A DNA stretch of 64,000 nucleotides from the NCBI GenBank assembly GCA_963930645.1, contig OZ005652.1, positions 324,203,238-324,267,237 of the forward strand. The letters run 5' to 3'. A program made the position numbers and the translations under genes. Below are positions 46,902 through 55,066 of this stretch, in pieces. A model generated the notes under the pieces. The model was not told the DNA's origin, did not search any database, and saw nothing but the letters and a program-made list of their open reading frames with translations. The number at the start of each line of letters is the position of its first letter. The stretch's first letter is position 1. The stretch is from Salticus scenicus (taxonomy: Eukaryota; Arthropoda; Arachnida; Araneae; Salticidae).

Positions 46902-47400
46902 GAAAAAAAAAAAAAAAAAGTTGGTTTTAAAAATAAAATATTACTTTTTTTAGAACAACGTATAGCATCATGACAAAAGCGACATTAGCACTTACCATTG
47001 TGTATAAAATTTTTAAAGTGATAATGACATCAATTTTTGTCAGATGCATAATTTAACTTTTTATAATCATTTAACGTTCACGTTGAATTAAATGTATTTT
47101 TTTTTTATATCGAAAGAAAATGAACTCGTATTTTTTTTTTTTTTTTTTTTTTTTGGCAGCAATTACATTATAGCTAATATTTTAGTGGCTGTTTTATTGC
47201 TTTAAGAGCTTATTATTTTCATATTATAATTAAGTAAAAGAAAACTATTCAAAAATTTGAAAATCTGACTTCGACTCCGTTGTCTCGGGGTTTTGAGCTA
47301 CTGTGAAAGTTCCAAATATCTAGGTAGTAGGAAAGTTAGTTAAAAATAGATTGCAAGATTTGTACCGGACAAACAAACAAACAAGAATGGAAGTTAATAA

Positions 47401-48064
47401 TGTTGTGATATTTAATCTCAGAACATTTCTTTATTGACTTTCGTTTTTCATACTCCGGACTTTCTTTTTTGTTTTTTGCTTCCCGCCAACTGATTGTTCG
47501 ATGCACCTGCCGCATCACGTGACGATGTGTCGCGTCTCTCTACAAGTACATTGTAATACTTTTTTCAATCATGTAACTTTCGTTATTCGGAACTGACGTT
47601 CCATTTTCTTATTCTATTTAATCATAATATTTTTCTTTTGTCTAAGATGAATAAATAAAAAGGCTAAACATCTAGGCATTCTTTCATTACGCAGCAATGT
47701 GTGAAATATCCTAAATAATAATTGATCTACATATTATGTAAGAATTTCACAGTCTAATCAACATTCATTATAGGAAAAGAAGTTGCTGCACTTTAATACA
47801 GAAGTCATATAAAATATATATCCATGTATTTTTTCATCTAATTCAAGTGTACGATCTGATGATAAATTAAGAGGTTTTTTCTTCACCAATTGAATATACG
47901 ATTACCTGTGACAACCCAGGTAAGTCAAACTTTATTTAATTATATGACTGTTGTTTTTTACAAAGAATTATTAGTAAGAATTATTTGTTATAAAATATAT
48001 TTAAAATAACTAATTTGAGGAAACTGCGAACTCATGCATTCATTTATATAGTATTCTTCCATCA
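47401..48064 (+). repeat. 5' long terminal repeat
   Basis: 664 bp, starts TGTTGTGATATTTAATCTCA and ends TATAGTATTCTTCCATCA. A TATA-like TATAAAAT lies at 47808-47815, two overlapping AATAAA polyadenylation signals lie at 47650-47659, and a strong splice-donor match (CAG|GTAAGT) lies at 47917-47925. U3/R/U5 boundaries are inferred only from the TATA position. Confidence 0.92.
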
Positions 48065-48078
48065 GATTATGAGACTGA
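48065..48078 (+). promoter_or_regulatory. Primer-binding site, elongator tRNA-Met half
   Basis: GATTATGAGACTGA directly follows the LTR. Its reverse complement TCAGTCTCATAATC is the anticodon stem-loop text (CAU anticodon) of animal elongator tRNA-Met as I know it. This resembles Drosophila copia, which is primed by an internally cleaved tRNA half (initiator Met) rather than the tRNA 3' end. Here the 14-base match points to the elongator tRNA. Confidence 0.7.
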
Positions 48079-48387
48079 AATTTTGAATTGAAAATTTAGA
48101 TTTATTCTTGACAAAAGTTTTTTCATTGCACATTGGAAGAAATTGCTACATTTAAAATAATAAAATAAAAAATGAAAATGTAAGCGAAAATATTTGTTTT
48201 TGTTTCTTCAAAACTGAAGTGAAACTAAATCGAAAGTATTGAAAAGTACTTATTTTTATGAAAACTATTTAATTTTATTTTCTTCTTCAAGTACTATTTA
48301 TCCAAACTGTGTTGATTTAAAATATTAAATGAATATTTACGAATTGAACAAATATTAACAAAACTATTACAAAAATTTTGTTTAAGT
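48079..48387 (+). other. Untranslated leader of the copia element
   Basis: About 310 bp of AT-rich leader between the primer-binding site and the Gag start. A pyrimidine tract followed by AAG (about 48272-48291) could act as a splice acceptor for the LTR donor at 47919. No small ORF is convincing. Confidence 0.6.
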
Positions 48388-49065
48388 ATGTCAGCAACAA
48401 AAGATATACAGATTGAACCGCTGAACTCCACAAATTATAATGTGTGGAAGCTTCGTATCGAAATGTACTTGCAAAAAGAGGATCTTTTTACAGTCATTAC
48501 TGACGATCCTCCCAACCCAATAACCGATCAGTGGCGTTCAAAAAATAGAAAAGCCAGAGCTATTATCAATTTACTTATTGATAATGAACAAATAGTGTAC
48601 GTTATGAATCTAGATACAGCACGAGAGTGCTGGAATGCTCTGCGCCAAGTCCATGAGAGATCATCGCTTACCAGTAAGCTTTTCTTACTTAGGAAACTTT
48701 ATTCCATAAAATTAATGGAAGGTGGTGATGTAAACCAACATATAGCTGATATATATAAAACACGCGACAGACTCACTGCTATAGGTGAAGTCATAGATGA
48801 ATCGCACCTAGCTGCATTAATGCTATGCTCACTCCCTCCTTCGTATGACGTTCTCATAACAAGTCTCGAATCGAGAGACGAAGCCCAATTGACACCTGAA
48901 TATATACGAAACAAATTGGCTGATGAATATGCCAAAAGGCTAGAAAACAAAACTGTTCATAACTCAGCGTTAAAAGTCCAATACCATAACAAATCGGAGA
49001 AATTCTGCAAATACTGTAAGAAAAGTAACCACAATATTGAAGAATGTTATAAGTTAAAAAAATAA
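48388..49065 (+). CDS. gag: Copia-type Gag polyprotein
   Basis: A 225-residue Gag starting at the first ATG in the frame (AGTATGTCA). The N-terminus (LNSTNYNVWKLRIEMYL, about residues 12-28) is the copia-type Gag start. The middle carries the usual ARECWNALRQVHE...LTSKLFLLRKLYSIKL...ALMLCSLPPSYD order of the UBN2/copia Gag family (about residues 76-155). The C-terminus has one CCHC zinc knuckle, C207-x2-C210-x4-H215-x4-C220, which binds the RNA genome during particle assembly. Five residues later a TAA (49063-49065) stops the frame. The same frame stays open after this stop through Pol, so Gag and Pol are colinear. Many copia elements make a single Gag-Pol without an internal stop. The TAA may be an inactivating change in this copy or a programmed stop; the A-rich context (AAAAAATAAAAT) is not a known readthrough signal. 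Confidence 0.92.
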   Translation: MSATKDIQIEPLNSTNYNVWKLRIEMYLQKEDLFTVITDDPPNPITDQWRSKNRKARAIINLLIDNEQIVYVMNLDTARECWNALRQVHERSSLTSKLFLLRKLYSIKLMEGGDVNQHIADIYKTRDRLTAIGEVIDESHLAALMLCSLPPSYDVLITSLESRDEAQLTPEYIRNKLADEYAKRLENKTVHNSALKVQYHNKSEKFCKYCKKSNHNIEECYKLKK

Positions 49066-52000
49066 AATAATTCTGCTGTTAAAAGTCACAGTAAAAATTT
49101 CAACAAGAAACCCAACTTCAGATCCAACATATGCTCTCAGAAAAATGAGAAGCCAGATAACGCTCAAATTGCAGATGGGACCAATAAACCAAAAGCTGAT
49201 AAATTGTATTCTTTTTATGTTGGAGATAAAACTGTAAATTGGGTGGTTGATTCAGGGTCGTCTTCACATATCTGCAATGATAAACTAAAATTTCGCGAAC
49301 TTAAAAATAACGTTTCTAACGTCACTATCGCGAACGGCACGCAGCTAAAATCTTTGGGTTCCGGTACTGTGGATTTGTATACCGTAAATTCGGAAAACAC
49401 ACAGAACAAAATAACACTTAAAAATGTTCTTTATGTCCCTGAAATAGAAACTAATTTAATTTCTATAAAAAGAGCAGCAGAGAATGGCTGTATCGCTGTA
49501 TTTGATGATAAAACCTGTAAAATTGTAAATCAGGGTAATACATGCATTGAGGGATATGTGAAAAATAACTTATATGAATGTCAATTAAATTATTCTGAAA
49601 ATAAACACACAGCGAACATTGTAATACAAACTTGTGATAACGAAAATTGCATAAACAAGTGGCATGTGAAACTTGGCCACAGAAACACTAACCACATTAA
49701 AGATTTAGTTAACAAGGACATGGCTGTGGGTATAAAATTAAATGATTGCAAACATAATACTGAATGTAAAACATGCATAATGTCAAAATTAACTGATTCA
49801 CCTTACCCCAAAGCTGCACAATTTAGAGCCTCCGTACCACTCGAACTGGTCCACACAGACTTATGTGGCCCTATGAAAACCCCCACTGTAGGTGGAAAAT
49901 ATTACTTTCTTACATTTATAGACGATTACAGTCGTTATACTATTATATATTTGCTAAGAAATAAGTTTGAGGTATTTTCTAAGTTAAAGGAATATGTGGC
50001 TATGACCGCAAACAAATTTGGCCGAAAAGTGCAAGCAATTCGCTCCGACAACGGGGGTGAATACACTAGTATGGAAGTAAATGAAGTTTTGAATAAAGAA
50101 GGAATTGAGCACCAGTTTACCGTTCCTTACTCTAGTGCTCAGAATGGCGTGGCAGAACGTAAAAATCGTACGCTGACCGAAATGGCTCGCTGTCTGCTTA
50201 AAGACAGTAATTTACCGAATTCCTTTTGGGGGGAAGCCGTAAATACTGCAAATTACATACAAAATAGGCTACCGACCTCCTCATGCGACTCAACTCCTTA
50301 CGAAAAATGGACCGGCCGTAAACCCGATTTATCAAATATAAAAACATTCGGATGTCGCGCATACGCATATGTACATAAAATACATAGGGGAAAACTGGAT
50401 AGCACCGCTCAAGAAGGAATTTTTGTGGGATATGATAATCGTAGCAAAGGCTACAGAATTTGCACAAATAATAAAAATGTAATAACTAGCAGAACAGTAA
50501 AATTTTTGGAAAATGAGAATAGAGAATCCCACAATAATGAAACATTACAAATCAAGAATGAAAATTCAAATGATGAAATTCCGGTGTCCAAATTACCAAT
50601 ATTAGATACTGATATAAATATAGATATAGCGGGCGATAACGATAGTCCGGATGACACGCAAACTCTGCCGCGACGATCAGAACGATTAAATAAAGGTGTT
50701 CCGCCCGACAGATTTGAATTTGCAGTAAATCACAAAAGAATTGATGAGCCTAAGTGTTTTGATGATATACTAAAAATTCAAAACCCAGCTGAAAAAGAAA
50801 ATTGGCTGAATGCCACACTCGACGAAATGAATTCACTCAGACAAAACAATACTTGGAAACTTGTTGACGCTCAACCAGGGACCAAAGTAGTAGGGTGTAA
50901 GTGGGCGTTCAAGGCCAAATACAATAGCCAAGGACAAGTCGAGAAATATAAAGCCAGGCTTGTTGCCAAGGGTTTTTCTCAAAAATATGGGGTGGACTAT
51001 GACGAAACTTTTGCACCAGTTGCATCGCATACCACTCTAAGAAGTTTCTTGACCATGTCACTATATAAAAATTTGAATCTAAGGCATGTAGATATCAAAA
51101 CTGCTTTCCTACATGGAAATTTGCAAGAAGATGTATACATGCATCAACCCGAGGGTTATGTTGTCCAGGGCGAAGAAAATAAAATATGTAAGTTAAAGAA
51201 AGCGATATATGGCTTGAAACAAGCCGCTAGAGCTTGGAATTTGAAAATTAATGAATCATTGTGTAAATTAGGATTTAAACAAAGTCAACATGACAAGTGT
51301 TTATATATCCGTAACAAAGATAACACAGAAACTTACATTCTTGTGTATGTTGATGACCTACTTATAGCTGGTAAAAATCACAATATTGACATACTAATTA
51401 ATCAACTTAGGGAAGAATATCCATTAACCGACCTTGGGGAAGCCAAATATTACCTCGGAATAAATATAGAAAGATCTTGTAAAGGGGTAATTACACTTGA
51501 TCAAAATAATAAAATACGAGACATTGTAACCAAATTTGGGCTAGATAACGCACGGCACTCTGACACATCGATGGAACCAGGGTATATAAAATTAACTGAT
51601 AATGACAATCTCTTACCAAACAACACAATGTACAGACAGGCTATAGGCGCGTTACTTTACATTTCTACAGTATCGCGACCTGATATAAGTGTTGCCGTTG
51701 GCATCTTAAGCCGTAGAAACGAAAATCCTAGAGCGAAAGACTGGGAGGCAGTTAAAAGGGTTATTAGATATTTGAAAAATACCCAAGATATTAAATTAAA
51801 ACTTTGTAACTCTGGTGAACCTGTTCTTAGAGCATATTCGGATTCGGATTGGGCCAATGACCCAAGTGATAGAAAGTCTATCTCAGGAAATTTATTTATA
51901 TTGGATAAAAATCCAATATTTTGGACTTCGAAGAAACAGTCCTGTGTGTCCATGTCTTCAGCAGAGGCTGAGTACGTGACAGCTGCGAGTGCTGCACTTG

Positions 52001-52287
52001 AAATACAGTGGCTCAACAAACTACTGGATGATTTAAATTTGCCGCAACAGTGTCCTATAGTGTTGTACCAGGACAACCAATCTACCATCAAGATTGCTGA
52101 AAATGATAAATTCCATTCTAAAACAAAACACCTACAGCTGAGATATCATCTTCTGCGAAACCTAATACAAGAAGGCCTAATCAAGCTTCAATACAAACCT
52201 ACCAAAGAAATGACCGCCGATACCCTAACAAAAGCTCTGCCAAAAACTGATTTTAATAGACATAGAAATGCATTAATGAACAATTGA
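49066..52287 (+). CDS. pol: Copia-type Pol: protease, integrase, RT, RNase H
   Basis: Continuous with Gag in frame after the TAA at 49063. There is no ATG before the protease, so Pol must come from a Gag fusion. The first about 46 codons are a basic linker. Residues below count from the codon at 49204. Protease: active-site D16-S-G (WVVDSGSSSHIC). Pre-integrase zinc site: H154-x4-H159, C188-x2-C191. Integrase catalytic triad: D219 (VHTDLCGP), D282 (RSDNGGEY), E318 (NGVAERKNR), with D-x35-E spacing. A chromodomain is absent. Reverse transcriptase: D630 (HVDIKTAFLHG) and YVDD (D717, D718). RNase H: D880 (YSDSDWAND), E921 (SAEAEY), D957 (YQDNQS), then TKHLQLRYHLLR. All catalytic residues I can check are intact and no frameshift is seen to the TGA at 52285. 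Total Gag-Pol length (about 1,300 codons) is normal for copia elements. Apart from the stop, the element looks competent. Confidence 0.93.
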   Translation, partial: NNSAVKSHSKNFNKKPNFRSNICSQKNEKPDNAQIADGTNKPKADKLYSFYVGDKTVNWVVDSGSSSHICNDKLKFRELKNNVSNVTIANGTQLKSLGSGTVDLYTVNSENTQNKITLKNVLYVPEIETNLISIKRAAENGCIAVFDDKTCKIVNQGNTCIEGYVKNNLYECQLNYSENKHTANIVIQTCDNENCINKWHVKLGHRNTNHIKDLVNKDMAVGIKLNDCKHNTECKTCIMSKLTDSPYPKAAQFRASVPLELVHTDLCGPMKTPTVGGKYYFLTFIDDYSRYTIIYLLRNKFEVFSKLKEYVAMTANKFGRKVQAIRSDNGGEYTSMEVNEVLNKEGIEHQFTVPYSSAQNGVAERKNRTLTEMARCLLKDSNLPNSFWGEAVNTANYIQNRLPTSSCDSTPYEKWTGRKPDLSNIKTFGCRAYAYVHKIHRGKLDSTAQEGIFVGYDNRSKGYRICTNNKNVITSRTVKFLENENRESHNNETLQIKNENSNDEIPVSKLPILDTDINIDIAGDNDSPDDTQTLPRRSERLNKGVPPDRFEFAVNHKRIDEPKCFDDILKIQNPAEKENWLNATLDEMNSLRQNNTWKLVDAQPGTKVVGCKWAFKAKYNSQGQVEKYKARLVAKGFSQKYGVDYDETFAPVASHTTLRSFLTMSLYKNLNLRHVDIKTAFLHGNLQEDVYMHQPEGYVVQGEENKICKLKKAIYGLKQAARAWNLKINESLCKLGFKQSQHDKCLYIRNKDNTETYILVYVDDLLIAGKNHNIDILINQLREEYPLTDLGEAKYYLGINIERSCKGVITLDQNNKIRDIVTKFGLDNARHSDTSMEPGYIKLTDNDNLLPNNTMYRQAIGALLYISTVSRPDISVAVGILSRRNENPRAKDWEAVKRVIRYLKNTQDIKLKLCNSGEPVLRAYSDSDWANDPSDRKSISGNLFILDKNPIFWTSKKQSCVSMSSAEAEYVTAASAALEIQWLNKLLDDLNLPQQCPIVLYQDNQSTIKIAENDKFHSKTKHLQLRYHLLRNLIQEGLIKLQYKPTKEMTADTLTKALPKTDFNRHRNALMNN

Positions 52288-52302
52288 AAAATTTCTGAGC
52301 TT

Positions 52303-52311
52303 AAGAGGGGG
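52303..52311 (+). promoter_or_regulatory. Polypurine tract
   Basis: AAGAGGGGG lies immediately before the 3' LTR start TGTTGTG, where plus-strand DNA synthesis is primed in LTR elements. Confidence 0.88.
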
Positions 52312-52974
52312 TGTTGTGATATTTAATCTCAGGACATTTCTTTATTGACTTTCGTTTTTCATACTCCGGACTTTCTTTTTTGTTTTTTGCTTCCCGCCAA
52401 CTGATTGTTCGGTGCACCTGCCGCATCACGTGACAATGTGTCGCGTCTCTCTACAAGTACATTGTAATACTTTTTTCAATCATGTAACTTTCGTTATTCG
52501 GAACTGACGTTCCATTTTCTTATTCTATTTAGTCATAATATTTTTCTTTTGTCTAAGATGAATAAATAAAAAGGCTAAACATCTAGGCATTCTTTCATTA
52601 CGCAGCAATGTGTGAATTATCCTAAATAATAATTGATCTACATATTATGTAAGAATTTCACAGTCTAATCAACATTCATTATAGGAAAAGAAGTTGCTGC
52701 GCTTTAATACAGAAGTCATATAAAATATATATCCATGTATTTTTTCATCTAATTATTCATTTCATCTGATGATAAATTAAGAGGTTTTTTCTTCACCAAT
52801 GGAATATACGATTACCTGTGACAACCCAGGTCAGTCAAACTTTATTTAATTATATGACTGTTGTTTTTTACAAAGAATTATTAGTAAGAATTATTTGTTA
52901 TAAAATATATTTAAAATAACTAATTTGAGGAAACTGCGAACTCATGCATTCATTTATATAGTATTCTTCCATCA
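52312..52974 (+). repeat. 3' long terminal repeat
   Basis: 663 bp, starting TGTTGTGATATTTAATCTCA. Compared with the 5' LTR it has about nine single-base differences and one cluster (CAAGTGTACGAT in the 5' LTR versus a different ATTCATTTCAT text here). The splice-donor-like GTAAGT of the 5' LTR is GTCAGT here. Confidence 0.92.
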
Positions 52975-52979
52975 AATAA

Positions 52980-53445
52980 AAACATGGAAATAATAAATCA
53001 CACATTTAGCACCATTTTTCTGAACAAATAAATAATTAAATAAAAATAAAACACCTTTCAAATTTTCATATTTGACTACGAAAATCTCTTAATTTGATGC
53101 ATTCAGAAATATGTTACAAAAGTACCCACTTTTGATTCAAATACGGAAACTAATGTTTCTTTTTTTCTTTAGAAAAACTCATTTTCATATGTCAGACATA
53201 CATTAAAGAGTGGAAGTTTTGTTTTAAAAAGCAAGAAATTGGAAGAGTAATATTTTTATTTATTTATTTTTATTTACTTTTTGCATTTTGAATAAAATAG
53301 TAAAGCATTATTTAAAATTCATTTTAAATAATAATCAAATAGAATTACGTATTCAGCATTATTTTTTTTATTTTTTTAATCAGTCTTATTTCTTATTAAG
53401 AAAAATCTGTTAACTAGCGAAATACCGAGAAATGTCATTGGAGAA
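52980..53445. other. AT-rich non-coding DNA
   Basis: No feature recognised between the copia element and the second minisatellite locus. Confidence 0.5.
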
Positions 53446-53449
53446 AGTC

Positions 53450-54090
53450 AGCTGTTGGGAAAGTGAGCTGTGGGGAAACCGTACCTGTCGGGAAAGTGTG
53501 TTGTCGGGAAAGTGAGCTGTCGGGAAAGTGAGTTGTCGGAAAAGTGAGCTGTCGGGAAAACGTACCTGTCGGGAAAGTGAGTTGTCGGGAAAAGGTACCT
53601 GTCGGGAAAGTGAGTTGTCGGGAAAACGTACCTGTCGGGAAAGTGAGTTGTCGGGAAAACGTACCTGTCGGGAAAGTGAGTTGTCGGAAAAACGTACCTG
53701 TCGGGAAAGTGAGTTGTCGGGAAACTGTACCTGTCCAACACCACCTGTAATAATGCCTCCGAGCTGAGCTCTACGTCACAGAAGATCGGCCGATTTCATC
53801 CAATCCCCACGATCCAACATGTGTCATATGAAGTGCTGATTGGATAAAATCGGCCGATCTTCCATGACGTAGAGCTCAGTTCGGAGGCATTATTACAGGA
53901 GGTGTTGACCTGTCGGGAATGTGAGTTGTCGGGAAAACGTACCTGTCGGGAAAGTGAGCTGTCGGGAAAACGTACCTGTCGGGAAACTGAGTTGTCGGGA
54001 ATGTGAGCTGTCGGGAAAACGTACCTGTCGGGAAAGTGGCGTCGGTAAACTGAGTTGTCGGGAAACTGAGTGTCGGGAAATCGTACCAGA
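53450..54090 (-). repeat. 33-bp minisatellite (locus 2), inverted relative to locus 1
   Basis: GTCGGGAAAGTGAGTT and GTCGGGAAAACGTACCT halves alternate, the reverse complement of the 44.4-kb array. The right end (about 54020-54090) carries the same head as locus 1 in reverse: AAGTGGCGTCGGTAAACTGA, GTTGTCGGGAAACTGAGTGT, CGGGAAATCG. Shared head order shows the two loci are copies of one defined unit. A MITE splits the array at 53736-53907. Confidence 0.85.
53736..53907. mobile_element. 172-bp MITE inside the minisatellite
   Basis: Ends CAACACC / GGTGTTG, with inverted arms of about 70 bp. TAATAATGCCTCCGAGCTGA pairs with TCAGTTCGGAGGCATTATTA, and AGATCGGCCGATTT pairs with AAATCGGCCGATCT. Minisatellite text ACCTGTC directly flanks both sides (53729-53735 and 53908-53914), a 7-bp target duplication. 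No coding capacity. Confidence 0.8.
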
Positions 54091-54469
54091 CCCATAAAAT
54101 AGATTCGCAATTTAGCCCACTAAGTGTTTTATGTTAGACAGGCCTGCCCTATCCATAGCATTGAAATAAATTGTCAGTAATCACAAAACTTTTAAATATT
54201 TATACTTTAAGCTCAATCTATTTATTAGAAATAAATAACATTGCTATGATAAACGAATTTATTGTTATATCAGATGCATTTATATACATGAAGAATCTCC
54301 TTTAGTAAGAAACCTCTTTCTTCACTAATCAGTTGAAGCAATAGGTTTTAAGTTTAATTTTAATTTATTTATTTATTTTAGAATTCAAATAATAATAATA
54401 ATAATAATAATTTTTAATTGTAACCTCTATATTTGCAAGATATTTGCGTGTAAAAAATGTTTGCATAAT

Positions 54470-54868
54470 TACTCATTAATTGTTGTTGTTGTTGTTGTCG
54501 TGTGCCACTCGGAAATTCCGAGCCCCGGAAGTTTAAGGCAAGAGGGTTGCGTCTTCCGTTATTAGGAACGCCTCATAGGGAGGAAGTACGACTTCTAGTT
54601 CCATAAGCTGGTGAAAGATGGCAGCACCAGCCAAACTCAAATTTTGATCCGGATCAGAGCGAGTTTAGACCCATGTTCCGGTACCCCCAGAGGTATAATT
54701 TTTGATGGGAACTTGGAGGACTTTGCGACCACGACGGAATTTAACGTGCACCAGTCGCCATTAGCGTACACGACGGTCTTCGGCCGGCTCGAGGACCGAA
54801 CCCGCAATCTTTGGATCACGAACTCGCTGCTCTTACCAACCAGGCTACCGCGGCCCTACTCATTAATT
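54470..54868 (-). mobile_element. tRNA-derived SINE, family 2 variant, full-length
   Basis: Flanked by a perfect 12-bp target duplication TACTCATTAATT (54470-54481 and 54857-54868). Read on the minus strand, the 375-bp body starts GGGCCGCGGTAGCCTGGTTG, GTAAGAGCAGCGAG (A-box), then GATTGCGGGTTCGGTCCTCG (B-box), then a body shared with the 21-kb copies (CGTCGTGGTCGCAAAGTCCT, TATACCTCTG). The 3' half and its (CAA)n tail differ from the 21-kb copies. Pol III-transcribed if active. The plus and minus open frames across it are incidental. Confidence 0.85.
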
Positions 54869-55021
54869 ACAAAATATTATTTAATTGTCCTTACAGAGAA
54901 TGTGCAAATTAATAATTTCCCTTTCTTTTTTAATGCTGGAGATTTTAAACTATTTTTCTGTTAATTGTAGATAACATACTTTTTTTAACATCTGTGAGAA
55001 TCAATGAAAAATATAATAATT

Positions 55022-55066
<45 letters not shown>

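Larger units (their letters stand above)
47396..52979 (+). mobile_element. Ty1/copia LTR retrotransposon, complete
   Basis: A 5,574-bp element (47401-52974) is bounded by TG...CA long terminal repeats and flanked by a perfect 5-bp target duplication, AATAA (47396-47400 and 52975-52979). Internal order is primer-binding site, Gag, protease, integrase, reverse transcriptase, RNase H and polypurine tract. Integrase before reverse transcriptase defines the copia type. It is the only element here with a nearly intact coding set. The LTRs differ at about nine single sites plus one small cluster, indicating a moderately young insertion. One in-frame TAA separates Gag from Pol. Confidence 0.95.

Noticed and set aside
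49204..49206. Start codon for a separate Pol protein
   Set aside because: The codon is TTG; the frame is open back to the Gag stop and has no ATG before the protease, so an independent Pol start is not supported.
51657..52091. 144-codon minus-strand frame within the copia element
   Set aside because: It is the antisense shadow of the RNase H coding region.
53448..53767. Repeat-encoded frames at the second minisatellite
   Set aside because: Same minisatellite read on the opposite strand; the frames run into an inserted MITE.
54611..54964. 117-codon plus-strand frame
   Set aside because: It runs through the antisense of a full-length SINE into flanking DNA.
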